Below, piece by piece: positions 51,403-61,035 of a stretch of 64,000 nucleotides of DNA. Position 1 is the stretch's first letter; each line of letters starts with the position of its first letter. The DNA is from Pseudomonas oryzagri (GTDB lineage Bacteria > Pseudomonadota > Gammaproteobacteria > Pseudomonadales > Pseudomonadaceae), in NCBI RefSeq assembly GCF_020831405.1, contig NZ_JAJHPU010000042.1, positions 62,001-126,000 of the forward strand. Direction: 5' to 3'. Below the pieces are notes generated by a model that was not told the DNA's origin, did not search any database, and saw nothing but the letters and a program-made list of their open reading frames with translations. The position numbers and the translations under genes are program-made.

Positions 51403-52532
51403 CCGCCAGCGTGCTGCTCGGCCACTACCTGTCGGCCTTCACCGCCCTGGGTGCGCCATTGTTCCTGCCGCGCATCCTCGCCGACCTCGACGCCCCGGCG
51501 CCGACCTGGAGCATCGGCGTGCTCTACGTGCTGCCGACCCTGTGCACCGCGCTGGCGGCGCCCGTGTGGGGGCGCCTGGCCGACCGCCATGGCTGCCGGC
51601 TGTCGCTGCTGCGCGCGCATGCCGGCCTGGCGGCGGGCTTCCTGCTCGCCGGGTTCAGCCCGAACCTGGCGGTATTCACCTTCGCGCTGGTCGTCCAGGG
51701 CACCTTCGGCGGCGCCATGGCGGCGTCGAATGCCTATCTGGCGACCCAGCTCAAAGGCGAAGGCCTGGCGCGGGCGCTCAACCTGACCCAGTACTCGGCG
51801 CGCCTGGCGATGCTCAGCGGGCCGGTGCTGGTCGGCCTGCTGGCCAGCGCGGGCCTCGGTATCGAGATGTATCGCTACCTGGTCTGGCTGCCGCTGGCCG
51901 CCTTCCTGCTGGTGCTGCCGCTGCCGGCCGACGCGCCGCGCGAGCAGGTACGCAGCGCGGATGGCCCGCCGGCGGGCGGCGAACTGCCGGCGGACCTGCT
52001 GCGCCTGCTCGCCGTGCAGTTCCTGTTCAGCTTCGCCATGGTGGTGACCTTCCCCTACTTCGTGCCCTACGGCGAATCGCTGGGGATGAGCAACGACGCG
52101 CTGATCGGCCTGCTCTACAGCCTGCCGCACCTGGTCTACCTGCTCGCCCTGCCTTGGGTGCAGCGCCGCGGCGGCCCGCTGCTGGCGGTGGGCCTGGCGG
52201 TGCTGGCGCTGGCCAACCTGCTGCAGTTCCTGCACCCGCCCGCCGAGCTGCTGGTCGCCCTGCGCCTGCTCGCCGGGCTGGGCATGCTGCTCGCCTTCGT
52301 CGGCCTGCACCGCTGCCTCGCCGAGCGCCGCAACCCGGGCGGCGCCGGCCGCCTGTTCGGCTGGTTCGACGCCAGCGGCAAGTGGGCCGGCAGCGCCGCT
52401 GGCCTGGCCGCCGGCCTCGCCGTCCAGCTCCATGGCAACGCCATGCCGTTCCTGATCGCCTGCCTGGCCGCGCTCGCCGCGCTGGCCATGGCTCACCCCC
52501 TGGCTTCCCGTTCGCCGGAAACCGCTCCATGA
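51387..52532 (+). CDS. pvsC: MFS siderophore exporter, PvsC-like
   Basis: 381 aa, about 12 transmembrane helices. ATG 51387 with AGGAGG upstream lies inside the end of pvsB (16 bp overlap); the frame upstream of it is a shadow. Loop 2-3 reads GRLADRHGCRLSLLRAH. It lies in the order of the vibrioferrin exporter PvsC, so export of the finished siderophore across the inner membrane is inferred. Confidence 0.85.
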   Translation: MSRRLTASVLLGHYLSAFTALGAPLFLPRILADLDAPAPTWSIGVLYVLPTLCTALAAPVWGRLADRHGCRLSLLRAHAGLAAGFLLAGFSPNLAVFTFALVVQGTFGGAMAASNAYLATQLKGEGLARALNLTQYSARLAMLSGPVLVGLLASAGLGIEMYRYLVWLPLAAFLLVLPLPADAPREQVRSADGPPAGGELPADLLRLLAVQFLFSFAMVVTFPYFVPYGESLGMSNDALIGLLYSLPHLVYLLALPWVQRRGGPLLAVGLAVLALANLLQFLHPPAELLVALRLLAGLGMLLAFVGLHRCLAERRNPGGAGRLFGWFDASGKWAGSAAGLAAGLAVQLHGNAMPFLIACLAALAALAMAHPLASRSPETAP

Positions 52533-54352
52533 CCCTCGCCATTCGTACGCCCCAAGAACGCACCCTCGACGGCGCCGCCCAGCGCCACGCCATCGATTGC
52601 CTGCTCAACTGCTACCTGCGCGAATACGCCCTGCCACGCGGCGAGGCCAGCCTCGACTGCCAGGCCCAGGACCTGCCCATGGGGCTGCGCCAGTTGCCCG
52701 GCCGCCGCGTGCAGGTGCGCCTGGCCGACGGCAGCCGCCTGGCGCTGCTCGCCGACCGCACCAGCGTGCTCGGCCGCTGCCGCTTCCTCAGCGCGCCTTG
52801 GTTCAAGGGCCACGGCCAGGGCTGGCAGGCGCTGGACGCCAGCAGCCTCGCCCGCCTGCTGCTCACCCCGCTGAGCGGTCCGGAACGCCACGCCGAACTG
52901 CTGCAGCAGATCGACAACAGCCTGCGCATCACCCGCACCTTCCTCGGCCACGCCCGCGCCTCCAACCATGAGCTTTCCGGCAGCCCCGAGCCCATGGACA
53001 GCCATGAGCCCATGGACAGCCCTGAGCCCATAGACAGCCTGCTGCATTCCGAGCAGGGTCAGGTCTGGGGCCACGCCCTGCATCCGACGCCCAAGAGCCG
53101 CGACGGCGTTTCCGAGGCCGACCTGCTGGCCTGCTCGCCGGAAGTCGGCGCGCAGTTCCCGCTGCACTGGTTCCGCGTCGATCCGGCGCTGATCCGCCAC
53201 CAGGGCGACGACCCGCGCGGCCTGCTGGCCCAGGTCGCCGGCGCCGAGCACCTCTATCCGTGCCATCCCTGGGAAGTCGCCCGGGTGCTGGCCGACCCGC
53301 TGGTCCAGCGGGTGCGCGAGCGGGGCCTTCTGGAATACCTCGGCCCGCAGGGCCTGGCGCTCTACCCGACCTCTTCGGTGCGCACCCTCTACCATCCCGA
53401 GCTGAGCCATTTCCTCAAGTTCTCGATCCACGTGCGGCTGACCAACTGCGTGCGCAAGAACGCCTGGTACGAGCTGGACAGCGCGGTGGCGCTGACCCGC
53501 CTGCTCGGCCCGCTGATGAGCGAGCTGGACGCCAGCGTGCCGGGTTTTGCGCTGATGCCCGAGCCGGCCGCCAGCACCCTGGACCTGTCCGCCTACGGCA
53601 GCGTGGAGGAAGCCCGCGAGGTCACCGAGTGCTTCGGCATCCTCTACCGGCAGAACCTCGACGCGGCCAGCCGCGCGCGCTACCAGCCGCGGGTCGCCAT
53701 GGCGCTGTTCACCTGGACCCTGGACGGCGCCAGCGCCTGCCAGCCGCTGGTCGCGCAGTGCGCGGCGCAGCTTCGCGTCGACCCGGGCGAAGCTGCCGTG
53801 CGCTGGCTGCGCGCCTACGCCGGGCTGCTGCTGGGCGGCTCGCTGCTCTGCCTGTTCCGCCACGGCGTGGTGCTCGAACCGCACCTGCAGAACACCCTGC
53901 TCGGCTTCGACCAACAGGGCCTGCCCTGCCGCGTGTGGATCCGCGACCTGGAGGGCACCAAGCTGGTCCCCGAACACTGGCCGGCCGAGCGCCTCGCCCA
54001 CCTCGACACGCGCACCCGCGCCTCGTTGCACTACGACGCCGACAAGGCCTGGAAGCGGGTCGCCTACTGCGCCCTGGTCAACAACCTCGGCGAGGCGGTG
54101 TTCCATCTGGCCGGCGGCGACCTGGCGCTGGAGAAACGCCTGTGGCGCGAGATCGCCGCCATCCTCGAGACACAGCGCACGCCGCTCGGCGATCCGCCGG
54201 CATTGCGCGAGCTGTGCGCCGGCGCGCCCCTGCCGAGCAAGGAGAACTTCATGACTCGCCTCTTGATGAAGGCCGACCGCGAGGCCGGCTACACCGCCCT
54301 GCCCAATCCGTTGACCGCTGCGGGCGCCGCCGCCCCTGGAGCCTGCCAATGA
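52529..54352 (+). CDS. pvsD: NIS siderophore synthetase (IucA/IucC family), PvsD-like
   Basis: 607 aa. GHALHPTPKSRDGVSEADLL (about 181-200) is the substrate/ATP site, followed by the HPELSHFLKFSIHVRLTNCV segment with NCVRKN, VVLEPHLQNTLLGF and the IRDLEGTKL block. Overlaps pvsC by ATGA. Residues about 154-171 are three tandem hexapeptides EPMDSH, EPMDSP, EPIDSL just before the HPTPKSR motif, an insertion I do not expect in the family. The second condensation of the siderophore is the likely role. Confidence 0.9.
   Translation: MTLAIRTPQERTLDGAAQRHAIDCLLNCYLREYALPRGEASLDCQAQDLPMGLRQLPGRRVQVRLADGSRLALLADRTSVLGRCRFLSAPWFKGHGQGWQALDASSLARLLLTPLSGPERHAELLQQIDNSLRITRTFLGHARASNHELSGSPEPMDSHEPMDSPEPIDSLLHSEQGQVWGHALHPTPKSRDGVSEADLLACSPEVGAQFPLHWFRVDPALIRHQGDDPRGLLAQVAGAEHLYPCHPWEVARVLADPLVQRVRERGLLEYLGPQGLALYPTSSVRTLYHPELSHFLKFSIHVRLTNCVRKNAWYELDSAVALTRLLGPLMSELDASVPGFALMPEPAASTLDLSAYGSVEEAREVTECFGILYRQNLDAASRARYQPRVAMALFTWTLDGASACQPLVAQCAAQLRVDPGEAAVRWLRAYAGLLLGGSLLCLFRHGVVLEPHLQNTLLGFDQQGLPCRVWIRDLEGTKLVPEHWPAERLAHLDTRTRASLHYDADKAWKRVAYCALVNNLGEAVFHLAGGDLALEKRLWREIAAILETQRTPLGDPPALRELCAGAPLPSKENFMTRLLMKADREAGYTALPNPLTAAGAAAPGACQ
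52988..53041 (+). repeat. three tandem 18-bp units inside pvsD
   Basis: Units at 52988-53005, 53006-53023 and 53024-53041 each begin GAGCCCATGGACAGCC or GAGCCCATAGACAGCC and differ at one to three bases. They keep the reading frame and encode EPMDSH, EPMDSP and EPIDSL. Confidence 0.88.
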
Positions 54353-55533
54353 GCCTGCCCGTTGCCGTTCAAGAGGCCATCGCCGAACTGCGCCAACAGC
54401 ACCGCGAGCCGCTGTGCGCCTATCTCTACGACCTGCCGGCGCTGGCGCGCCACGCCCGCGCCCTGCGCGCGGCGTTGCCGGCCGGTTGCGCGCTGTTCTA
54501 CGCCGCCAAGGCCAACCCCGAGGCGCCGATCCTGCGCACCCTGGCGCCCTGGGTCGACGGCTTCGAGGCGGCCTCCGGCGGCGAGCTGCGCTGGCTGCAC
54601 CAGTGCCACCCCGACAAGCCGCTGATCTTCGGCGGCCCTGGCAAGCTGGACAGCGAGCTGGCCGCGGCCATGGACTGCGGAGTTGCCGCCTTCCATGTGG
54701 AAAGCCTCGGCGAGCTCCGCCGCCTGGCGGTCGTCGCCAGGGCCTGCGGCCGCCCGGCCCCGGTGCTGCTGCGGCTCAACCTCAAGCTCGACCAGGCGCC
54801 GGACAGCCGCCTGGTGATGGGTGGCAAGCCGACGCCCTTCGGCCTCGACGAGGAAGCCCTGGACGTCGCCCTGGCGCTGCTCGCCGGCGAGCCCTGGCTG
54901 AAGCTGGAAGGCCTGCACTTCCATATGCTCTCCCACCAACTCGACGGCGCCGCCCATCTGCAGCTGATGCGCAGCTACCTGCGCTGCTTCCGCCAGCTCA
55001 ACGCGCGCCACGGCCTGGATCTCTCCCTGCTCAACGTCGGCGGGGGGATGGGTATCGATTACCGGGACCACGCCTCCTCCTTCGACTGGCCGGGTTTCTG
55101 CGCGGGGCTCGCCGCGCTGATCGCCGAGGAAGGCATGGCCGGCACGCGCATCCGCTTCGAGATCGGCCGCTTCCTGACCGCCGCCTGCGGCTACTACGTG
55201 ATGGAGGTGCTGGACCTCAAACGCAACCACGGCCAGCACTTCGCCGTGGCGCGCGGCGGCACCCACCACTTCCGCACCCCGGCGGCGCAGGGCCACGACC
55301 ATCCCTTCGTGGTGGTGCGCGGCAGCCAACCGGCGGAACTGGAGAACCAGCCGGTGACCCTGGTCGGCCAGCTGTGCACGCCCAAGGACGTGCTGGCCCG
55401 CCAGCAGCCGGTGGCCGCCCTGGCGGTCGGCGACCTCCTGGTGTTCACCCTCGCCGGCGCCTACGCCTGGAACATCTCGCACCAGCAATTCCTGATGCAC
55501 GAGCCGCCGCAGATGGTCTTCCTGGAGGCGTGA
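54349..55533 (+). CDS. pvsE: PLP-dependent decarboxylase (Orn/DAP/Arg type III), PvsE-like
   Basis: 394 aa. The pyridoxal-phosphate lysine is in LFYAAKANPEAPIL (about residue 54), with HFHMLSHQL, NVGGGMGIDYR and FEIGRFLTAACGYYVMEVLD as fold landmarks and GQLCTPKDVLA near the C-terminus containing the catalytic cysteine. In the vibrioferrin pathway this enzyme decarboxylates a serine-derived unit to the ethanolamine part. Overlaps pvsD by ATGA, so pvsABCDE is one coupled unit. Confidence 0.9.
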   Translation: MSLPVAVQEAIAELRQQHREPLCAYLYDLPALARHARALRAALPAGCALFYAAKANPEAPILRTLAPWVDGFEAASGGELRWLHQCHPDKPLIFGGPGKLDSELAAAMDCGVAAFHVESLGELRRLAVVARACGRPAPVLLRLNLKLDQAPDSRLVMGGKPTPFGLDEEALDVALALLAGEPWLKLEGLHFHMLSHQLDGAAHLQLMRSYLRCFRQLNARHGLDLSLLNVGGGMGIDYRDHASSFDWPGFCAGLAALIAEEGMAGTRIRFEIGRFLTAACGYYVMEVLDLKRNHGQHFAVARGGTHHFRTPAAQGHDHPFVVVRGSQPAELENQPVTLVGQLCTPKDVLARQQPVAALAVGDLLVFTLAGAYAWNISHQQFLMHEPPQMVFLEA

Positions 55534-55595
55534 GCGCTCGCCACGGGATGGCGAATGTTTCATCCAATCAGGGCTTTACAATTCCTTTACGGATC

Positions 55596-55614
55596 GATAA
55601 CAATTCTCATTAGA
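55596..55614 (+). promoter_or_regulatory. Fur box upstream of TonB-dependent receptor
   Basis: GATAACAATTCTCATTAGA matches the Fur consensus at 13 of 19 positions and shares the AATTCTCATTAG core with the box at 47489. The receptor would be derepressed together with the biosynthetic operon in low iron. Confidence 0.78.
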
Positions 55615-55783
55615 AAAAGAATTGCATTACAAGGAAGCCATCCCCTTCGCCCCGGCCTTGCGCCGGACGAAGCCTTCGCCTGCCCCTAACGCCACCGACG
55701 CGACGCCCGCACGAGCGGGCCCGCCGTTGCTCGTCTCGGAGCAGGGTGGATGGCTGTACTAACAATCAGGAGTGTTATCCCCC

Positions 55784-57913
55784 ATGAACAAGACCACCCG
55801 CCAGGCCCGCATCAGCCCTGCCTGTCTGTCGCTACTCGGTTTGCTCGTCGCTCCCGCGCTGCACGCGGAATCGCAGGCGGCCCTGGAAATTCCGGCCACC
55901 AGCGTTACCGGTGCCAATGAGCAGGAAAACTACAAGGCCAGCGAGAGCAAGAGCGCGCTGAAGACCGACGCACCGCTGCGCGACATCCCGCAGACGGTCA
56001 ACGTGGTGCCCGAGAGCGTGATCAAGGACCAGGGCGCCCAGTCCATGGAGGACGTGCTGAAGAACGTGCCCGGCGTCGGTCTGTCCAACGGCGATGGCCA
56101 GCGCGACCAGATCACCATCCGCGGCTTCAGCGCCATCGGCGACCAGTTCATCGACGGCATGCGCGACGACGCGCTGTACTTCCGCGATCTCTCCAACATC
56201 GAGCGGGTCGAGGTGATCAAGGGCCCGGCGGCCGTGCTGTATGGCCGTGGCTCGTCCGGCGGCCTGATCAACAGCGTGAGCAAGAAGCCGAGCTTCGCTC
56301 CCAAGCAGGAAGTGGGGGTCAGCTTCGACAGCGAAGGCAAGCGCCGTACCCAGTTCGACGCCGGCAGCGCCGACCCGCAGGGCGACCAGGCGTTCCGGGT
56401 CACCGGCGCCTACGAGGACAGCGACACCTTCCGCGACGATGGCTACATCGACCGCAAGGCCATCGCGCCCTCGGCCTACTTCCGTCTGACCGACGACCTG
56501 GAGCTGAACGTCGGCGCCACCTATCTCTACGACAAGCGCCTGATCGACTTCGGCATCCCCGCCCGTGGCGACCGCCCGGTGGATGTCGACAGCGACAAGC
56601 GCTTCGGCTCCGGCGACGAGGACCAGGACTACGCCCGCAGCGAGGTGTTCTCCTTCACCGCCAGCCTGGACTACCGGATCAACGACGATCTGACCCTGAC
56701 CAACGCCACCCGCTACTACCGCTACGACCTGGACCGCAACAACACCCTGGCCGACAGCAGCGCGAGCCGCTTCGTCACCGCGTCCAACGGCGAACTGCTG
56801 GTGAAGCTGAACCGCGGCAACGTGGCGCGCGACGAGTACGGCCTGTTCAACCAGACCGACCTGAAGCAGCAGCTGCAACTGGCCGGCATGCAGCACAACC
56901 TGCTCTACGGCGTGGAAGTGGGCTACCAGGACAAGTACCAGCGGGTGTTCAGCCAGAGCAACGTGGCCCAGGTGCCGGTCTACCGCGACGCCCTGGTGGC
57001 GGTTCCGGAGCATGCCAGCACCCTGACCTCCAAGGGCACCAACTACCAGGAAACCGCCGGCTTCTACGTGCAGGACATGATCGAGCTGACTTCCCAGTGG
57101 AAGGCGCTGCTCGGCGTGCGCTACGACATCTTCGGCCAGGAGTACGACGACAGGCGCACGCAGAACGTCGACCTCGACCGTACCGACAAGACCTGGAGCC
57201 CGCGCGCGGGCCTGGTGTTCCAGCCGGACCAGGTGCAGTCCTACTACGTTTCCGTCAGCCGCAGCTACCAGCCCTCGGGTGAAGTCTTCGCCCTGAGCAC
57301 CGCCGCCGAGCACCTGGAGCCGGAAGAGACCACCAACTACGAGCTGGGCGCCAAGTGGGACCTGCTGGACAACCGCCTGGCGGTGACCGCGGCGATCTTC
57401 CGTCTCGAGCGCACCAACATCAAGGCCGTCGACCCGGCGACCAACCTGACGGTGCTGGCCGGCGAGCAGCGCACCGACGGTTTCGAAGCCACCTTCAGCG
57501 GCCAGCTCACCGACAAGTGGCAGGTCTACGGCGGCTACGCCTACCTGGACGCGGAGATCACCGAGTCTCCCGCCAAGACCAACGGCGTAGCCAACGAAGG
57601 CCAGACCCCCACCCTGACCCCGCGCAACACCGCCAACCTGTGGGTGGTGCGCTCCCTGAACCCGGGCTGGCGTGTGGGCGCAGGCGCCAACTACGTGGAC
57701 GAGCGCTTCACCTCCCTGGACAACAAGGTGGTGATGCCCAGCTACACCACCTACGACGCGGCGCTGTTCTACGCCGAGCCGCAATGGGATGCGGCCCTGC
57801 GCCTGAAGAACGTCTTCGACAAGGAGTACTACGCCTCCGCCCACGGCTCGGTGGACCTGATCACCCCCGGTGCGCCGCGCACCCTGGAGCTGAGCGCGAA
57901 CTACCGCTTCTGA
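55784..57913 (+). CDS. TonB-dependent siderophore receptor
   Basis: 709 aa outer-membrane receptor. Signal peptide to about residue 28 (LLVAPALHA); plug domain with RDIPQTVNVVPESVIKDQGA and IERVEVIKGPAAVLYGRGSS; 22-strand barrel; aromatic C-terminal residue (LSANYRF). There is no N-terminal signalling extension, so it is a FhuA-like receptor without sigma/anti-sigma control. It follows the siderophore operon with its own Fur box and a terminator at 57950, and most likely imports the ferric siderophore made by it (PsuA/PvuA role). Start 55784 preferred over a GTG at 55772. Confidence 0.9.
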   Translation: MNKTTRQARISPACLSLLGLLVAPALHAESQAALEIPATSVTGANEQENYKASESKSALKTDAPLRDIPQTVNVVPESVIKDQGAQSMEDVLKNVPGVGLSNGDGQRDQITIRGFSAIGDQFIDGMRDDALYFRDLSNIERVEVIKGPAAVLYGRGSSGGLINSVSKKPSFAPKQEVGVSFDSEGKRRTQFDAGSADPQGDQAFRVTGAYEDSDTFRDDGYIDRKAIAPSAYFRLTDDLELNVGATYLYDKRLIDFGIPARGDRPVDVDSDKRFGSGDEDQDYARSEVFSFTASLDYRINDDLTLTNATRYYRYDLDRNNTLADSSASRFVTASNGELLVKLNRGNVARDEYGLFNQTDLKQQLQLAGMQHNLLYGVEVGYQDKYQRVFSQSNVAQVPVYRDALVAVPEHASTLTSKGTNYQETAGFYVQDMIELTSQWKALLGVRYDIFGQEYDDRRTQNVDLDRTDKTWSPRAGLVFQPDQVQSYYVSVSRSYQPSGEVFALSTAAEHLEPEETTNYELGAKWDLLDNRLAVTAAIFRLERTNIKAVDPATNLTVLAGEQRTDGFEATFSGQLTDKWQVYGGYAYLDAEITESPAKTNGVANEGQTPTLTPRNTANLWVVRSLNPGWRVGAGANYVDERFTSLDNKVVMPSYTTYDAALFYAEPQWDAALRLKNVFDKEYYASAHGSVDLITPGAPRTLELSANYRF

Positions 57914-57949
57914 TCCAGTCTCCCTGGATCGGCGTTACCGCAAAAGAAC

Positions 57950-57978
57950 ACCCCCGCCATCGGCGGGGGTTTCTTTTT
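57950..57978 (+). terminator. intrinsic terminator of the receptor gene
   Basis: ACCCCCGCC (57950-57958), loop ATC and GGCGGGGGT (57962-57970) followed by TTCTTTTT. It lies between convergent genes and could serve mainly the plus strand. Confidence 0.9.
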
Positions 57979-58030
57979 ATGGCCACGATGGCTGTCTCGC
58001 AACCTGTCCTCTTCAGCGGCGCAGCGCCTT

Positions 58031-58951
58031 TCAGCCGCTCACGCCCAGCGCCTCCAGGAAACTCTCCAGCACCAGGTGCGGCCGGCGGCCCTTGCGGGTG
58101 ACGCAGGCCAGGCTGATGTCGTAGTAGCGCGACGCCGGCTTGAGCGCGCGCAGGCGGCCTTCCTGCACCCACTGGCGGGCGTAGTGATCGGGCAGGTAGC
58201 CGATGTAGCGCCCGGTGAGGATCAGGAAGGCCATGCCTTCGCGATCCGAGGCGCTCGCCGTGCAGCGCAGCGCCTGGTAGTGGGCGCGCGCCTCGGCCGG
58301 CAGGCGGAAGGTCGGCGCGATGGCGTCCTGTTCGTTGAGACGCTCGTCGTCCAGTTCGGCCTCGTCCACGTAGTACAGCGGATGACCGACCGCGCAGTAC
58401 AGCTGCGAGCGCTCCTCGTACAGGAAGTGGTACTCCAGCCCGCTCAGCGCGCCGGCCTGCGGCACCACGCCGACGTGCAGGCGACCGTCGAGCACGCCCT
58501 GCTCCACCTCGCTCGGCGGCGTCATGCGGATCTGGATGCGCACCTCGGGGCCACGCTCCTTGAGGCGCGCCAGGGCGTGGGTGACGCGCATGTGCGGCAC
58601 GGTGACCAGGTTGTCGGTCAGGCCGATGTCCAGCTCGCCGCGCAGATGGCGATGCAGGCCGTTGACCTCGGCGCGGAAACTCTCCAGCGACGCCAGCAGG
58701 CGCAGGCTGGCCTGGTACACCTCGCGGCCCTCCTCGGTCAGCGCGAAACCGCCGCGGCCGCGCTGGCACAGCCGCAGGCCCAGGCGCTGCTCGAGGTCGC
58801 TCATCTGCTGGCTGATCGCCGAGCGACCGATACCCAGCGCGCTTTCCGCCGCCGAGAAGCCGCCGCACTCCACCACGCTGCGGAACAGCTTGAGCAGGCG
58901 GATATCGAAGTCGCTGACCTGGGCCAGGGGATCGCTGCGGCGGGTACTCAT
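58031..58951 (-). CDS. LysR family transcriptional regulator
   Basis: 306 aa. LFRSVVECGGFSAAESALGI, then GRSAISQQMSDLEQRL is the helix-turn-helix; the effector domain starts GELDIGLTDNLVTVPHM. Convergent with the siderophore receptor gene and followed at 144 bp by the nitrilase gene on the same strand, which may be its target. No more specific family recognised. Confidence 0.85.
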   Translation of the reverse strand: MSTRRSDPLAQVSDFDIRLLKLFRSVVECGGFSAAESALGIGRSAISQQMSDLEQRLGLRLCQRGRGGFALTEEGREVYQASLRLLASLESFRAEVNGLHRHLRGELDIGLTDNLVTVPHMRVTHALARLKERGPEVRIQIRMTPPSEVEQGVLDGRLHVGVVPQAGALSGLEYHFLYEERSQLYCAVGHPLYYVDEAELDDERLNEQDAIAPTFRLPAEARAHYQALRCTASASDREGMAFLILTGRYIGYLPDHYARQWVQEGRLRALKPASRYYDISLACVTRKGRRPHLVLESFLEALGVSG

Positions 58952-59095
58952 TGTTTAGTGGCTTCCGAACTCAGGACAGGAAAGATCGACTCTTGCCGAC
59001 TTTAGGTCCCGGCCATCCGCCCCGCAAGTTGCCCGCGAAGGCGCGGCTCGGCCGGGCGGGCGCGCTCGCGGTGCGCTCGCCCCGCGCGTCGGAAC

Positions 59096-60016
59096 TCAGA
59101 TGAACCTGACCCCGGGCTTGGCGCGCTCATCCACCACCAGCTCGAACACGTCCGGCCGCGCGTAATGGCCCGCCACGTCGAAGTCGTAGCGGGCGCGCAC
59201 CAGCTCATCGGTGTCGATTTCCGCCACCAGCAGGCCGCGCTCGCCGAGCAGCGGGCCGGCCAGCACCTCGCCCAGCGGGCCGACGATGACGCTGCCGCCG
59301 TTGATCAGCGGACGCTCCGCCGGCCAGCCCTCGACCTCCAGGCCCAGGGCGTTTGGAGAGTCCTGCACCTGGCAGGCGCTGACCACGAAGCAGCGGCCCT
59401 CGCAGGCGACATGGCGCATGGTCGCCTGCCACATGTCGCGCTCGTCGACCGTCGGCGCGCACCAGATGTCGACGCCCTTGGCGTACATCGCGGTGCGCAG
59501 CAGCGGCATGTAGTTCTCCCAGCAGATCGCCGCGCCCAACCGGCCGGCCCGGCCCTCGACCACCGGCAGGGTCGAACCGTCGCCCTTGGCCCAGATCAGC
59601 CGCTCGGTGCCGGTGGGCATCAGCTTGCGGTGCTTGGCCACCAGCCCGTCCTGTGGGTCGAAGAACAGCGCGGTGCAGTACAGGCTGTGGCCGCTGCGCT
59701 CGATCACCCCGACCACCAGGTTGGCGCCGCTGCGCGCCGACAGCGCGGCCAGCGCCTCGGTTTCCGCACCGGGCACGTCGATGGCGTTTTCGTGGTAACG
59801 GGCGAAGGCTTCACGGCCTTCCGGCAGGCGGTAGCCCAGCTGGGTGCCGAAGCGCTCGCCCTTGGGATAGCCGCCGAGCAGGGCCTCGGGCAGTACCACC
59901 AGGCTGGCGCCGGATGCACGGATGGCGTCCTCGTAGGAGAGGATCTGCTCGAGGGTGGCGGCCTTGCCGGCGGGCAGCGAACCGATCTGCAGGGCGGCGA
60001 CGATGGACTTGGGCAT
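59096..60016 (-). CDS. nitrilase (carbon-nitrogen hydrolase family)
   Basis: 306 aa. The catalytic triad is visible: E in [21 protein letters not shown] in [21 protein letters not shown] in [20 protein letters not shown]. The CWENYMP segment marks true nitrilases (nitrile to carboxylic acid and ammonia) as against amidases. Start ATG 60016 with AGGAG upstream; a longer frame to 60109 is less likely. Divergent from a LysR gene (60118) and followed by another. Substrate may be an aliphatic or aryl nitrile; a cyanide-related role would be speculation. Confidence 0.9.
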   Translation of the reverse strand: MPKSIVAALQIGSLPAGKAATLEQILSYEDAIRASGASLVVLPEALLGGYPKGERFGTQLGYRLPEGREAFARYHENAIDVPGAETEALAALSARSGANLVVGVIERSGHSLYCTALFFDPQDGLVAKHRKLMPTGTERLIWAKGDGSTLPVVEGRAGRLGAAICWENYMPLLRTAMYAKGVDIWCAPTVDERDMWQATMRHVACEGRCFVVSACQVQDSPNALGLEVEGWPAERPLINGGSVIVGPLGEVLAGPLLGERGLLVAEIDTDELVRARYDFDVAGHYARPDVFELVVDERAKPGVRFI

Positions 60017-60117
60017 GGTGACGGTACTCCTCGCTGGGCATGGACGTTGTGCGTTGACGTTGCACATTGTCGAACCGTGGCGAATCATGAATAAAGCCGC
60101 CCCTGCCACTTAACGAT

Positions 60118-61035
60118 ATGAGCCATATGAATATCGCCCAACTCGATCTCAACCTGCTCAAGGTCTTCGAAGCCCTGCACGACGAGGCCAGCGCCAGCCG
60201 CGCGGCCCTGCGCCTGGGCGTCACCCAGTCGGCGGTGAGCGCGGCGCTGCGCCGCCTGCGCGAGGTGTACGGCGACCAGCTGTTCGTGCGCACCGGGCGC
60301 GGCCTGGCCCCCACCCTGAAGGCCGACCAGCTCAAGCCCCTGATCGCCGAGGCCCTCAACAAGTGCCGCCAGAGCCTGGCGCTGCTCGATCCGCACGCCG
60401 GCGACTACACGGGGCGCGCGATCACCCTGGGGCTGTCGGACGACTTCGAGATCGCCTACGGCCGCCGCCTGATCGACGAGCTGCGCGCCCGGGCGCCGGG
60501 GCTGCGGCTGATCTTCCGCCAGACCCACAGCCAGATCGTCGCCGAGGCGTTGAGCGAGCGCCGCATCGACCTGGCGATCACCGCCGGCGGCTTCAACGAG
60601 CGCCTGCTCAGCCGCCAGGTGCTGGGCCAAGGCGACTACCGCTGCGTGGTGGACGCCGCGAGCCTGCAGCCGGGGCAACAGGCGCTGAGCGTGGAAGAGT
60701 TCGTCGCCCGGGAGCAGATCCTGATTTCCTCGGGCGGCTTCATCGGCATCGTCGACGAGGCGCTGGCCAGCCTGGGGCTGTCGCGCACGGTCTGCGCCTC
60801 GACCAGCCACTTCGCCGCCCTGCCCTATCTGCTGCGCGGCACGGCCGCCATCGCGACCATTCCCGGCCATGCCGCCGAAGCGGTGTCCCGGCTCGCCGGG
60901 CTGGCGATGCTGCCCTGCCCGCTGGCGCTGCCGCGCTATCCGATCGAGCTGGGCTGGCGCACCGTGGCCCAGGTCGATCCGGCGGTGCTGCGGGTGCGCG
61001 AGGCCATCGCCGCCTGTTTCGGCCAGGGCCGCTAG
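60118..61035 (+). CDS. LysR family transcriptional regulator, divergent from nitrilase
   Basis: 305 aa. NLLKVFEALHDEASASRAAL, then TQSAVSAALRRLREV is the helix-turn-helix, followed by LFVRTGRGLAPTLKAD and an effector domain starting AITLGLSDDFEIAYGRRLID. Starts at 60118 and 60127 are both possible. The 101-bp gap to the nitrilase gene and divergent orientation make it the likely regulator of that gene. Confidence 0.85.
   Translation: MSHMNIAQLDLNLLKVFEALHDEASASRAALRLGVTQSAVSAALRRLREVYGDQLFVRTGRGLAPTLKADQLKPLIAEALNKCRQSLALLDPHAGDYTGRAITLGLSDDFEIAYGRRLIDELRARAPGLRLIFRQTHSQIVAEALSERRIDLAITAGGFNERLLSRQVLGQGDYRCVVDAASLQPGQQALSVEEFVAREQILISSGGFIGIVDEALASLGLSRTVCASTSHFAALPYLLRGTAAIATIPGHAAEAVSRLAGLAMLPCPLALPRYPIELGWRTVAQVDPAVLRVREAIAACFGQGR

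Noticed and set aside
51323-52528. N-terminal extensions of pvsC, pvsD and pvsE frames through neighbouring genes
   Set aside because: These are open shadows in GC-rich DNA; the domains start at the overlapped ATG codons, which show ATGA coupling or AGGAGG sites.
59096-60016. Nitrilase as part of a cyanide-response system with the ccoN block
   Set aside because: It is more than 12 kb away, has its own LysR genes and no MocR-type operator was seen near it.
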